DNA from: Desmodus rotundus
Taxonomy: Eukaryota; Chordata; Mammalia; Chiroptera; Phyllostomidae
Length of the DNA stretch: 64,000 nt
Direction of reading: 5' to 3'
Assembly (NCBI RefSeq): GCF_022682495.2
Contig: NC_071388.1
Location: forward strand, 27,264,139 to 27,328,138
The translations under genes were made by a program, and so were the position numbers. This document shows, one piece after another, positions 37,266-49,162 of this stretch. Position 1 is the stretch's first letter; every line of letters begins with the position of its first letter. A model generated the notes under the pieces. The model ran no database searches and was not told the origin of the DNA. It saw nothing but the letters and a program-made list of their open reading frames with translations.

Positions 37266-37872
37266 CCTCTAAGTGGCCCCAAGCCAGCCTAGATTCATAG
37301 CTTAGCTTTGTCTGGAAATCTCCAAACCCAGCAGAAGTACCAGCCATCTTAGATTGCTTTATGGCTCAAGCAAGGTGGCCTTGGGCAAAATACAACTGGG
37401 GGCTGACCCTGCCTGCATCTCCTGGGAAACTGCAGAGCCTGTACACCCAGTGGACAGCTAGAGGCCTCATCAGAGCAACTCCACCCTGCTTGTGCACAGC
37501 TGATCCTCCGCAGAGGGTGGAGGTTGGTGGTCAGTGGTTACAGCCAGTCCTTGAAGCTAAGTGGCCTGGGTAAATCCCTCCCATTGGCCTGCCAACAATA
37601 CAGGCTCAACTACAAGAAGAGGGCATACTTAGCCCACATGATGGGTGCACCTCAAGTACCCATCTTGGATGATAGGAGAGGCTGTGCCTCTGGACCCTAC
37701 AGGACACCTACTACATTAGGCCACACTACCAAGACAGGGAGTCAAAGCAGTTCTATCTAATACATAGAAACAAACACAGAGAGGCTTCCTGAAGGAGGAG
37801 AAAAGGAAAATGGTCCTTTACCTTTTGATGAAAGAACAGATCAAAACTCCAGAAAAATAAAAGCTAAATGAA

Positions 37873-38872
37873 ATGGAGATAAGTGATCTATCAGATGCAG
37901 AGTTCTAAACATTGGTGATAAGGATGCTCAAGGAACTTAATGAGGACCTCAACAGCATAAAAAAGATCCAGTCATAAATGAAAAGACACACAAATCGAAA
38001 TAAAGTACAATTCTTAGAGGAAACAACAGGATAAAGCTGAGGATCAAATCAATGATTTGAAACATAAGGAAGCAAAAAACAACCAATTAGAACAACAGGA
38101 AGAAAAAAGAATAAAAAAAAGGCTCTGGCTGGTGTGGCTCAGTGGTTGAGTGCCAGCCTGTGAATCAAAGGGTTGCTGGTTCAATTCCCAGCCTAGGGCA
38201 CATGAGTGGGTTGCCCAGGTCCCCAGCTGGGGGTGCACAAGAGGCAAGGCAACCACACAATGATCTTTCTCTCCCTCTTTTTCCCTCTCCCTTAACCTCT
38301 CTAAAAAATAAAGTAAATAAAATATTTAAAGAAAAAGGAGGATACTGTAAGCAGCCTCTGGGTCAACTTCAAGCATTCCAACATTTTCATCATATGGGTT
38401 TTGGAAGCAGAAGAGAAAGAGCAAGAAATTGGAAATATATTTGAAAAAATAATGAAAGAAAACTTCCCTAATTGGGTGAAGAAAATAGACGTGCAAGTCC
38501 AGGTAGCAAAGAGAGTCCCAGACAAGATGGATGCAAGAAGCCCACTCCAAGACACATCATAATTAAAATGCCAAAGGTTAAAGATAAAGAGAGAATCTTA
38601 AAAGCATCAAGAGACAAGTAATTACTTAGTTACAGGGGAGTTCCCATAAGACTATCAGCTGATTTCTCAAAAGAAACTTTGCAAGCTAGAAAGGATTGGC
38701 AAGAAATATTCAGAGTCATGAAAAGCAGAGATCTACAGACAAGAGTGTTCTACCCAGCAAAGATATCATTTAGAATCAAAGGGCAGATAAAGAACTTCCC
38801 AGACAAGGAAAAACTAAAGGAATTTATCATCACTGAACCATTATTATATAATATGTTAAAGAGACTTATGTA
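37873..38872 (+). pseudogene. HAL1 ORF1 (L1 ORF1p-like RNA-binding protein) remnant
   Basis: The start region MEISDLSDAEF matches the N-terminal part of HAL1/L1 ORF1. The middle is a coiled-coil-like Lys/Glu/Gln-rich stretch with stops, interrupted by a Ves SINE. The C-terminal domain is clearly readable at 38679-38872: ARKDWQEIFRVMKSRDLQTR followed by VFYPAKISFRIKGQIKNF and KEFIITEPLLYNMLKRLM. That is the ORF1p C-terminal nucleic-acid-binding domain. Frameshifts and the SINE make it non-functional. Confidence 0.8.
38122..38330 (+). mobile_element. Ves SINE inside HAL1
   Basis: 'gctctggctggtgtggctca' with A box 'tggctcagtgg', B box 'ggttcaattcc' and an (AAAT)-like tail. It splits the HAL1 ORF1, so it is younger than the HAL1. 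The flanking A/G-rich sequence makes the target duplication hard to define. Confidence 0.93.
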
Positions 38873-39458
38873 AGAAAAAGGAGATTAAAACTATGAAAAA
38901 TGAATTGGCAACAAATGCATGTCTATCAACAATCAATTCTAAAAACAAACTAAGCAAACAAGAAGAACAAACACAGAATCATGGATACAGGGAGTGTTTT
39001 GATGGTCGCCAGATGGGAGGAGTTTTGGGAGAATAGGTCAAGAGGTGAGGGGATTAAGAAGTACAAATAGGTAGTTACAGAATAGCTATGTGGATGTAAA
39101 ATACTGTGTGCATAATGGAGTAGCCAAAGAACCTATGCATGAACAATGGTGTGGGGATTGCCTGAGTGAGGGACAGGATGCTGTGTGGAGAGGGAACAGA
39201 GGGGGTAAACTGGGACAACAGTAATAGTATAATCAATAAAATATAATTAAAATAGAAAAAAGCTTCAAAACATATGAACATCAACATTCATGTAAAAGAA
39301 AAAATATCCTATTATATAATCTGTTTTAATAAAGTAAATTTATTTTTAATAAGCTATATTGTTCAGTAATGAGGGTATGATTATTACAGTGTGGAAGCAG
39401 AGCTGCAGATCTCGTATTTGCATGTTTTTTTTAAATGCACATTCTTTCTTTCTTTATT

Positions 39459-39952
39459 TTATTTTTTAAAATTTTTTATTGTTGTTCAATTACAGTTGTC
39501 TGCATTTTCTCCCAACCCCTCCACCCCACCCCAGTCAAAACCACATCCCTGTCCCGCCTCCACCCTCCCCCTTGATTTTGTCCACGTGTCCTTTATAGTA
39601 GCTCCTGTAATCCCCTCTCCTCACTGTCCCCTCCCCACTCCCCCCCTGGCTATTGTTAGATTGTTCTTAACTTCAATGTCTCTGGTTATATTTTGTTTCC
39701 TTTTTTCTTCTGTTGATTATGTTCCAGTTAAAGGTGAAATCATATGGTATTTGTCCCTCACCACCTGTCTTATTTCACTTAGCATAATGCTCTCCAGTTC
39801 CATCCATGCTGTTGCAAAGGGTATAAGCTCCTTCTTTCTCTCTGCTGCGTAGAACTCCATTGTGTAAATGTACCATAGTTTTTTGATTCACTCATTTGCT
39901 GGTGGGCACTTAGGTTGCTTCTAGTACCTGGCTATTGTAAATTGTGCTGCTA
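39459..39952 (-). mobile_element. bat L1 3' end, antisense, 5'-truncated
   Basis: Starts with a T-rich tail complement, then 'attgttgttcaattacagtt', the 3' UTR ('tcaatgtctctggttatatt') and the ORF2 end ('ccatcatggctattgtaaat'-like, here 'ctggctattgtaaattgtgc'), breaking off at 'gtgctgcta'. It is flanked by TTCTTTATT at 39450-39458 and 39953-39961, a plausible target-site duplication. Confidence 0.92.
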
Positions 39953-40004
39953 TTCTTTATTAGCTAAGATATTTATTTAGTTTCTCTGTTAGCAAATGAC
40001 AGTG

Positions 40005-40370
40005 CCTTAAACAGGTTAAAGGATTTATTTTCTCAAGCACACAGACTAAGCTGATAGGTGGCCCATGGGGCAGGTCAGCTCAGGTACTTGAAGTCATACA
40101 GGGGCAGGCTTCTTCTACCTTCTTGCTTCCTCATCCCTACCTGCATGGTCAATGCTGCCAATTAACACACTTTCTTATACCTGCTTGCAGGATAGAGAAA
40201 AGAGGTAAAAGGAAAACAGCTTCCCCTGAATGATATGATTAAGAAAGTGTACCTATAATTTTTCCTCACATCACACTGAGCAGGACCGAATTCCACATTA
40301 AGACCTGCTGCTAGGGGGCTATGAGAAATGTTCTTGCTAGCTAGACAGCTCTAAGCACAGCAAAGTTCAG
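40005..40370 (-). mobile_element. ancient interspersed repeat, family unassigned
   Basis: The order 'gtgccttaaacaggttaaag', 'ataggtggcccatggggcag', 'cttcttctaccttcttgctt' and 'gctgctagggggctatgaga' resembles a widespread old mammalian repeat read antisense. I cannot name the family with confidence. Confidence 0.4.
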
Positions 40371-42614
40371 ATTTCCCTTATTAAGTGAAAAGCAGGTGAA
40401 CAGATATTAAGAGAAAATTTAGTCTCTGTAGTTACTTCCTTAAAATTAAGAAAAAAAGCTTGTGAAGTTTTTTGCCATTTTCACCCTCCTTATACAGAGG
40501 GAAAATGTGCAAAAATGCAGTCCACTATTCGAGGGGGTATGGTTTAAAAATTACTGAAAAATCCTCTCTCTAATAAAATATTTATGTCTCATGTTCACAA
40601 GACTACTATTTTTATTCCTCTAAATAGCGAAATATTATGTGACATTGGACTCCCATAGTGCTATTAAATTTGAACTTATGTGTAGCCCTATTTTACAAAT
40701 AATAAAGTTAAATGTCCTTTTTTAAAAAAAATGAAAAAGGAAATAGCCCTTTCGGAAAGCATGTGAGACTTGAGGACAGAATGATAACTAGGATGCAGAT
40801 ATACAACCCCTTTAGTTTTAGATCGGTATAGACCATCACACACCCAACTTTCTTTGTAGCAAGTTATATCTATTGCTCTATGGGGATTTTGACTTTTAGA
40901 GGTGAATGTTTTTGTAAAGCTACATAAATCTAAGGAAAAACTAGTAATATTACAAGCAAAGAAGGCAGCATCTTCTTACCTTTATTATTGTTTTTCATGG
41001 AAAGATGTACAAATGTCACTTGCTTCTCATAATTAACAGAAAAGCATCTAAGGTGGTAAAATTACAACATTAACGGAAAAGGGAAGTAATACAATAGCCA
41101 CAACTATTGCTAGAAAGAAAATATGGCAGTGTGACTATACTCGTATATTGCTAAAAATCTGACATGTCATCTCTTGTTGATCAATTATTATGCTCCTAAT
41201 CTGTGTTTGTTAGTAGGAATATAATTGCCTTATATTAGAAATATTTTCAGCCTCCCTATTAACTAAATATATTCTAGCAAAAACTTTCTTATGAAACATA
41301 TTTTTGAAAACTGGTTTAGAGTTTGTCCTTATAGTTACAATTTTGACATGTGTGCATACAGTGATGGACCAAAGTAGATTTATAGTGAGTATGCAAAGCA
41401 GAGTTTATTCTTGTATTTTTATTTATTAATGATTGAATTATTTGTATTATGATTATAAACCTACTTTTGCTGATTACTGTATATGCCATATGTATGATAT
41501 ACTCTATGCATCATGTATAGTTTATAGTAAAATAAAATATGTAATACTTAACTAAAGTTTCTAAAGTATATTCCTAAAATCATTCATTCCTGCTTTCTAC
41601 ATAGATGGGATTATTTTTATGGGAGAGAAGGTTGGAAAAATGGAGGGAATGGGGAAAAGTATGTCATTAACTGATAGATTAGTTGATGGATGATGATGCT
41701 TTAAATTCAGGTTCTCCAAACCAAACATCAAATATCCTTCTTTCAATATTTCCAGACTTTTTCCAGTCACTTGTCTCCCACATTCTCCAGAATCCAATTT
41801 CTCTACATACCTCACCCTCCTAATCTGACTACATTTTTTCATAATCCCAACAGGTAGTTATGCCTCTCAATTCACTATCATAAAAATGGTGCAAAAACAG
41901 AAAAAAATTACCTGTATATTCATCCACATTTTACTCTCTTAATGATATTGCAGCAAATATATGTTTCATGAACTTTTAAAAACATATTCTTTAAAACAAA
42001 ATTCAGCAACAAAGAAATAAAACTATCACTAATTATATGCAGCAAATTTTTTCACTTCCCCTTCAAGACAAGCTCATTAAAAATTTATTTCCTCTCCTTT
42101 TTCAACTCTCTTTTGCTTTCACACACACATTTTCCCTCTACATAAAATAGCACAACTTCTTCAATGTCCTCTAGCTTGTTCTTGGCAGTATATTCTTCAC
42201 TTCCATGTCAGTTCCTACAAATCTACTAAAAGCACTTTAATAGTTGCCTAGCATTCAAAGGCAGGTTTACACCATATCTAATTTTCCTGTTTTATATATT
42301 TAGTTTATGGTATCTACAATTATTTGACGTCATATATTGTGTGACAACAAATGTGTGTATGTATCCTTACTTATTGTGTCTTCTTTCTTTCTAAGTTTTT
42401 TCTTAACAAATATTATTAATCATTTAATCTGTGGAATTCACTTGTTGAATTCCCTAAAATCTATGCTTCTAGGGAGCTAACATCCTAGGAGACAGACAAG
42501 AAATATTTGAAAGCATGAATTTGATTATCATAGATTATGATAATGTTATACTGAATGACCAAGATTTCACTGAGGATATAATATTTGAACAACTAGGGAT
42601 TGACTTTTGGTTTT
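40371..42614. other. unassigned AT-rich sequence
   Basis: No gene or clear repeat. An open frame at 41597-41842 (-) has no recognisable domain. Confidence 0.5.
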
Positions 42615-42730
42615 TAATATGGCATGAAAGCGAGGCCCTACTGAATAGGATTAGTGCCCTTATAAAGGAGACCCCAGAGTTTTCTTGGTCTCCTTCTGCC
42701 ATGTGAGAACACAATGAAAAGATGGCCATC
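42615..42730 (+). mobile_element. MaLR LTR, left part (split by a younger LTR)
   Basis: 'ggattagtgcccttataaag' followed by 'ccttctgccatgtgagaaca' is the middle of a MaLR (MLT1/MST-like) LTR. It stops at 'gatggccatc' and resumes at 43884 after a 1.15-kb insertion. Confidence 0.8.
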
Positions 42731-43883
42731 TGTTACAGAACAGACGGGGGGTGGTTCCCAATATATTACAGAAAGGATCCCCCCTTTCTCCCTCTCTGGA
42801 GATTCCACACACACACACACTTACTAGGTTCGAAATGCCCGCCGCCAGAGGAAAGACGTCTCTCAATGCCAGAGACTGGTGAAAAGGAAAGAAATTATTT
42901 ATTTAAAAGTTACACAGACTTAGAGTAATGACTTATTGTCTTCATTAAGAAACTAAAGTCTTCTAGAATACCCACAGATGCACAGTCCTTCCCTCTCCCT
43001 GTGCCCAGTCCGGGGTACCGTATCTCAGGAAAAGAAGTAGAAGTCCATGATTCAGGCTCCTGGCACCATCAGCTGTGTGGCTGCTGCAATCTCCAGTTAA
43101 TCCAAAGCCATATGGCACCTTCTCATGGCCCACCAGCAAGAGTCCTTTCTCCCCTTTTCTTCCCAACAAAGTCTCTCCTGCTGCCTAAGCCGCATGGCAA
43201 AAAGGAGCACTCCAAAACCACATGGTCCTCCTTCCTCTCCTCCCAAACCGCACAGTCTTCTCTATTCACTTCGCCAAAGCTCCATCATCCTCTCCCTTCT
43301 CCCCCAAAACCACATAGTCCTCCCTCTTCTCCTTCAGAACTGCATGGTCCTCTCTCTCTAGGCTGCCATGCCTAGGTTTAAATCCCAGTGCCAGTCTTCC
43401 TCTACAGCCCCAATTCCGACTCCTCCTACAATCAGTCACACCTGCCAGCATTCCTTATTCTTTCAGCTTTACTGGGCTGCCATAGTAAGTCCGGGCAGGT
43501 GTGGCCCCATGGCATGGAGCCAATCATCTCCACGCTCTCACACAGGTGCTGTAACCAGGGGCAGTTGCTTCCCAGTTACATCTTGGGTGGAATTCATTCC
43601 CATCCCCCTGGCTCAAAGCTTGGCCATAGCTATTTAACATATCCATGAAACCAGTTAATGGTTATAGATATGTTAAATGATCACTCCAGGGATTAGCTGC
43701 AAAGCTGTTGCTATACAGAACAGCTCTGAATGGCCCTGCTCCATGTGTCCCTTCCCCCAGCTCAGGCTTGTGGGGATGAGGACATCCTATATATATTTTT
43801 CTAACATTTCCTGGACATCTTGAGTTCTGGACCCCATTACAAATCCCTATTTGGGGTCCTCCTCTTGGCTGCACCCTGTTTCA
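42731..43883 (-). mobile_element. solo LTR of an endogenous retrovirus (class I-like)
   Basis: The 1153-bp insert begins TGTTACAG and ends GTTTCA on the plus strand (TG...CA) and is flanked by CATC at 42727-42730 and 43884-43887, a 4-bp target duplication as made by gammaretrovirus-like integrases. On the minus strand an AATAAATAAT polyadenylation-like signal lies near 42893-42906, suggesting U3-R-U5 runs on the minus strand. No gag, pol or env sequence is present, so this is a solo LTR left by recombination. It contains a ~30-bp tandem repeat. Class assignment rests on the 4-bp duplication only. Open frames within it are not retroviral genes. Confidence 0.72.
43187..43367. repeat. degenerate ~30-bp tandem repeat inside the LTR
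   Basis: About six imperfect units, each like 'aaaaccacatggtcctcc' plus a C/T-rich stretch. On the minus strand the units keep one frame, giving a repeated decamer (REDYVVLGEK, GEDDGALAK). Repeats of this kind occur in the U3 of some LTRs, where they can act as enhancers; that role is inference. Confidence 0.75.
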
Positions 43884-44040
43884 CATCTACAAACCAGGAA
43901 CAGAGTTCTAACTGGAATCAAGCATGCTGGCACCTTGACCTCAGACTTTCAGTTCCCAGAACTGTGAGAAATAAAATCTTGTTGTCTATGAACCACCAAG
44001 TCTATGCTATTTTGTTAGAGAAAACTGAATGGACTAGACA
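43884..44040 (+). mobile_element. MaLR LTR, right part
   Basis: Continues the LTR from 42730: 'ctacaaaccaggaacagagt', 'gctggcaccttgacctcaga', 'ccagaactgtgagaaataaa' and the end 'gaatggactagaca'. Removing the 42731-43883 insert and one CATC copy restores the expected order. Confidence 0.85.
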
Positions 44041-44705
44041 ACATCTACAGACTACATCATGCAACACCAGCAGAATATACTCTTCTCAAGCTCACTCAGA
44101 ACGTTAACCAAGATAGATCTCATTTAGGAAATGAAGCACATCATAACAAATTTAAAAGAGTAGCGATCATACAAAATATCTTCACTCACCTCAATGAATA
44201 TTTGAATTAAAAATCAATGACAGAAAGCTGAATAATGCCAAAATATGTGGAGATTAAACAGCACACTTCTAAATAACATGGGTATCAAAGAAATCTTAAC
44301 AGAAATTTAAAAATATTTTTCCTTTTTATTGAATTTATTTGGGTGACACTGGTTAACAAAATTATACAGGTTTCAGGTGTACAATTCTACAACACATCAC
44401 AGGTACACAAAAGTATATTTAACTAACTTGAAAATGAAATTTGTGGGATTCAGCAAAAGCAATGCTTAGGGGAAATTTAGAGCGTTGAATGTATATATTA
44501 CAAAACAAAAAGAAAGATCTATAATGTAATCCAAGCTATAACCTTAAGAAATGAGAAAAAGAACAAGTGAAACACAAAGTAGGCAGTAGAATAGAAATAA
44601 AAATTAAAGCAAAATTTACTAAAACTGAAAAGAGGAAATTAAGTTAGAAATATCAACCAAATCAGAGGCTAGTTCCTTAAAAATATCAATAAAGAATAAG
44701 CCAGT
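44041..44705 (+). mobile_element. L1 ORF2 internal fragment (endonuclease-RT linker), sense
   Basis: 'cagcagaatatactcttctc', 'caaatttaaaagagtagcga' and 'tatgtggagattaaacagca', then after an interruption 'gggattcagcaaaagcaatg', 'ggggaaatttagagcgttga' and 'aaaatttactaaaactgaaa', follow L1 ORF2 from the end of the endonuclease toward the RT domain. Frames are broken. A short antisense L1 end interrupts it at 44312-44425. It abuts the MaLR LTR end exactly. Confidence 0.8.
44312..44425 (-). mobile_element. short L1 3' end nested in L1 ORF2 fragment, antisense
   Basis: 'cctttttattgaatttattt', 'gggtgacactggttaacaaa' and 'caggtttcaggtgtacaatt' are the reverse complement of an L1MA-type 3' end. It splits the sense L1 ORF2 fragment, so it is the younger insertion. 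Confidence 0.78.
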
Positions 44706-44912
44706 CATGCTAATTGCTGGAGAAGTATTCTGAGCAGTGGGGACCAGCGCTAAGCCAATATATAGAAAAAGGTTTAGTGATTTTAAAGAAAAACAATAAG
44801 TTAGTGTGACTAGAGCTCTAAATCATGGCAGAGTAAATGAGGAGTTCCTGTCCTGCCCTATGGACACTAATGAGGGTTTTACATTCATTCAAAGAGAGAT
44901 AGAAAAGCCTTT
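44706..44912. other. unassigned short stretch
   Basis: No family recognised between the two L1 pieces. Confidence 0.4.
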
Positions 44913-45035
44913 GAAAAAAAAATCACAAACAGTTTTATTGAGACATAATTTACATACTGTAAACTTCATCCCACTGAAGTGTAAAATTCAGTGGCTTTTA
45001 GTACATTCACAGAGTTGTGTAAGAGACCATGACCT
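44913..45035 (-). mobile_element. ancient L1M 3' end, antisense
   Basis: 'agttttattgagacataatt', 'aagtgtaaaattcagtggct' and 'cattcacagagttgtgtaag' are the reverse complement of the common L1M 3' terminus. Confidence 0.8.
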
Positions 45036-45099
45036 GTTATACTCATATATCAGGCAGGGCTATGCCCTTTTATAAAATAAAAAAATAAAAAAGTGAGAG

Positions 45100-45415
45100 C
45101 TATAGACACAGATATTGTTATTTTATGTTAGATTAGCCCAGCACTTTGTGATAAGTTTTCCCATGAACAGTGTGACCTGAATACAACGAAGGAGGCTGCT
45201 AGACAGGGATCTCAGGCGTTGGGGGGACAATCAAGACAGGGAAAATGCACATGTCAAGGCCTAAAGCAAACAGAAACCTGCAGGGTTCAAAGAAGAACGA
45301 AGTAGACAGGCTATGGCTGCAAACACGGAGTGGTAAAGAGATCAGAGAGTTTGCAGGGAGCCATATCCCATAGTGCCTTGTAAGCCATGGTAAGAACTTA
45401 AACTGGTGTAATTAT
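45100..45415. mobile_element. ancient interspersed repeat, family unassigned
   Basis: 'catagtgccttgtaagccat' followed by 'ggtaagaacttaaactggtg' resembles an old mammalian repeat in which '...ccttgtaggccatggtaagga' is a hallmark. A probably adjacent part of the same family is at 58480-58760. The family name is not certain. Confidence 0.4.
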
Positions 45416-48339
45416 TTTTGTTTTAAATAAAATTGTCCATCCTTTAAAACTCATAAGGTAGAAGCGTTTGCAGGAAATTTGCCTTTTGATTACATTACCC
45501 TTACCTGAAAAAAAAAATACAGGAGTAAATCAAATTATCATGCTTATCATTACTGCTGAGCTTAATTGCCCTATTTCCAGTTGGTGAGTACAAATGATTA
45601 GCAGAATTTACTTATTCACAATTGTTCCTCAAATCTCACTTGATTGTTCATATTACAAGTTTGACATAAGACAATAGATGCATATTTTATTTCAGCACCA
45701 GTTTAAAATTTCAAAATTCAAATGGGCTATTATATAGAACTTCATGGCTGAAAACATTTTCATCCTGTCTGTAAGCAGTAGCATGCATATTCAAAAGGTT
45801 TTAAATGTTGTTCTGTAATTCTACATTTGCAAGACCTGCTATGATTGCAGAACATACATATTTTCATTTGTTATTTTAAAGAGAAGACTTATGGATCAGA
45901 AAGGAAGTAATTTCTTCCCACAAGAAAGCTATAATTAGGTATATTTAACTTTTGTACAAAGGATACTACTCATTAGTGCCAAGTACCAGGTAGTCTGGCA
46001 TAGTTTACATTTTGATAAACAACTTTTGTATGATACCTATAATAATTACACTAATTTTTAACTCGTTATTGTTGTTTATGTTTGTTTATTCTTTAATAGT
46101 ACACTACCAACATCAGTGAAAACTTCTTAGGACAAGGTGTCAGGTGGCAGCCACACCTTTTTCTACAATTATAATAAATTCAGTCATATGAACATAGAAA
46201 ACATTTATTTGCTTTTTATTATAAAATTGAGAACACTGAAAGAACTGATCCTCAAGAGCAGTTGCTGAACAAGAAGAACATAAAACATCTCTGACTCAAG
46301 AGAAATTAAACTGATAACGGTGGGGTGGCGTGGATCTAGCTACTCTGATTTTTCACATCTTAGTGACAAATAAAATTAAACTCATCTCATCAAATAGTCT
46401 TACTGTCTTGAAAGCAGAGGCCGATATCAAAAAGAAGCCTGCATGCTTTTTCTAAGTAGCTCTTTTGTTTCTTTCATCAGTTGTCATTACCCTCATGTAG
46501 GTCATGTATTATTAATCATAACACGGTACAGGATTAGGAAAATTGAAAGAAATTTTATCATGTCAAAATGTTTCTCAATAGTACCTAGGCACAAATGTGT
46601 TGGATTTAGGAAATTACTCCTGCTTTTATCCTAACTTTTTTTTAGGTTTTATTCCCATTTTTAAGGGTGTTTAAAGTAATAAAAATAAGTAGAAAAAGCT
46701 GAAATTAGAGCCAAATGACCAGGACTCATGTCTTCCCACTAAATGGATTACTGTGTCATATGTTAACGGTTGTGAACAAGCCATTTTTTCTTAGAGAGGT
46801 GATTATCTATTATTTTATCCAAAACTGAAAATGTGTCATCTCTTTTGTTTTCAGATATTCAAATTTTATTGACATTCAAAAAATAATATAAAAGTAAACA
46901 TAGAAATTTTGCACTTTATTTCATACTACAACTGGACATTATAACAAGTGTGTTAAATACAAAATTATATTTTGTATACATATGTGTATATAGTTGGCAT
47001 AAACATAATCAACAATTCTCTTTATTACTTATTCTGGCTCATATAATTATACTTTGCAGACACCTAGTTGCACATTATTATCTTATGTGATTCAAAGTTC
47101 ATTTACCTGAATCTGACTCTGGTCAGTGGTTTCACTAGGCCTACAGTATAATAATCCGGCTAAAAAGGCCAGCCTTAACTGACAGTGCTTCTCATAAGAG
47201 AAGGCTCTCAGGGAAGAATTTTCCACCATGTTTGGAAGTAACTGCGAAGAGTAGATCTTTCTGTCAGTATCTGAGAGAAAGACTAAACTAGAAATTGCTA
47301 TCCTAATATACAGCACCTGATTTCCTAGTTTCTCAGACATGCACTTGCCTCAAATGATTATATTAATTTTGACTTTTTCATTAATCCTTATTCCTTCTAA
47401 TTTGTTCTTTGTTTCTTCAGCAGTTTTCACAACATAATTTGTGTGAAAAAATTGACTGTGAATATAGCACTTAACATTTATCTATCAAGGTTAGCTACTC
47501 CCTAATGGAGTTCTCATTTTGTCAAGAAAGATTTAAGTTTACTAAAAGAGATTAAATCGGTTATCCCTGTTTTAAAATATTTGAAGGACTCAACACCCAC
47601 TAAGCATGAGCCATTAAGAGCTGCAGGGATATAAACAAATGAAAAAGTGCTTTATTCTGATTAGTAATTAAGGCCAATGATGCTATAATGGACTTGCATA
47701 GTGAGTAATATTGGGTACAATTTAGTTTTATAACATTTTACTTACAGTATGATTTTTGTATCAATTTACTTACTGAAACTAATTTTGAACAAACTATTTT
47801 ATTGATCTATAGATAATATGTCTTCTTGTATAGTGCTTTTTGCCAATATATCCCATTAGGGAGAAAGTACAAGTACAGTGCTGTTAAAACAAAAACAGAT
47901 AACAGGAAAACACAGATTTGAAGTGTTTTGAAAACCTACAGCTGCGATTACTGGCACAGGAAACTGAATCAAGGAAATGTATAATAAGCTGACTGAGTGG
48001 TTAAAGGATTTGCAAAACCAAGAAACCAAAAACAACCCATCCCTCACCCTCCAGAAAGTAAGTAAAATGACTAGACTAAACGGCCCTATCACTATTTGAG
48101 TCTATGTATTTTCATCCTTGATCTTGCATAGTAGAGTCTGGGCCACAAAAATTCTGCATACTCCAAGGAACATACAATTCCCAATTCCCATTTTTACTCT
48201 CACACTAAGAATAACGGTAGGGAAAACTCACCAGTGATGAAGAAATGTTCCCCCCAGAAAGCAATGGGCAAGTAAACTCACTTTAATGAGCTTCATCTGA
48301 CCAGTATAAGACATATTCTATACCCTTAAATATTTAAGA
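45416..48339. other. unassigned AT-rich sequence
   Basis: No gene. The open frame at 47092-47340 (-) has no known domain and no splice context I could support. Confidence 0.5.
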
Positions 48340-48780
48340 GAGGCTTCATATCAAACCATTTTCAGAAAATAAGAAAAGAAGAAATAGTCTCAACTTGTTG
48401 TATCATATCAGCATAATGTTAATATCAGAACCTTACTAAGATATTATAAGGAAATAAAATTACATGCTAAGATTCTTCATGAAAAAGGCATACATCTTTA
48501 GCTAAACTACTAGAAAAAAATCAACATTTAAAAAAGAGAAAACATCACAACCAAGTAGAGGTTATATGAGAAATGAGAGTTAATGAACATTTAAAAATCA
48601 ATCTAGATAGTTTACCATATTAACAGAAAAGAATAAACAAAATAATTCTACTGATAGAAATAGTTTTAACAATATTCAACATTCATTTATAGTACAATTG
48701 TTAGTAAACTAACAATGTATAGAAGACTTTTCTGCCTTATATCAGACATCCATTTGATTTTGTGATATGCAAAGATTTCT
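48340..48780 (+). mobile_element. ancient L1 ORF2 (RT region), sense
   Basis: 'ttgttgtatcatatcagcat', 'accaagtagaggttatatga' and 'tttaccatattaacagaaaa', then 'ttcaacattcatttatagta', follow the RT-fingers-to-palm region of L1 ORF2 with heavy divergence and many stops. Confidence 0.6.
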
Positions 48781-49162
48781 ATGGGAGAGTACAAAAATAT
48801 AAATAATACAAGGAAAACTATATATAAATTTACACTATATTTTAATGAACTTTTAACTTTAAAGAATTTTAATTTATCATTTTATGTTTATCTGTGTTTA
48901 CTTTTATAATGTACATATAATTTTTGGAAAATGTATTTTAAACATCTAAAAATACTTATGTTTAGATGCTATGTGTGGAATTTTAAATTTATTTAAAGTG
49001 GTTTACTAAAATATAAAAGTACTACTCATTTTTGTATGCTAATCTTTTATTTTGAGATCTTGCTTGATGGACTTATTCTATAAGTTTGCTTGTATATTTA
49101 CTATATTAACAATCTTGTCATCTGCAATTAAGGACACTTCACTTCCTTTGTGAGCTATATTA

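Larger units (their letters stand above)
37266..39257 (+). mobile_element. HAL1 (half-L1) LINE, near full length, with nested Ves
   Basis: HAL1 elements carry an L1-like ORF1 joined directly to an L1 3' UTR and lack ORF2. This copy shows a GC-richer 5' region (37290-37800), a degenerate ORF1 (about 37873-38872), then 'ggtagttacagaatagctat' and 'aatcaataaaatataattaa' of an L1-type 3' end with no ORF2 between. A Ves SINE is inserted at 38122-38330. Because HAL1 has no reverse transcriptase of its own, it depended on L1 for mobility. Confidence 0.82.

Noticed and set aside
39391..39852. 153-codon open frame on the plus strand
   Set aside because: It runs over the antisense 3' UTR of an L1; antisense shadow.
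43187..43367. CRISPR-like regular repeat
   Set aside because: Units are directly adjacent and degenerate with no constant repeat plus variable spacer; it is a minisatellite in an LTR of a mammalian genome.
43001..43375. Proline/serine-rich 124-codon frame, possible gene
   Set aside because: It lies inside the solo LTR and its composition comes from the pyrimidine-rich tandem repeat.
47092..47340. 82-codon minus-strand open frame as a possible exon
   Set aside because: No domain recognised and no convincing splice sites or neighbouring exons.
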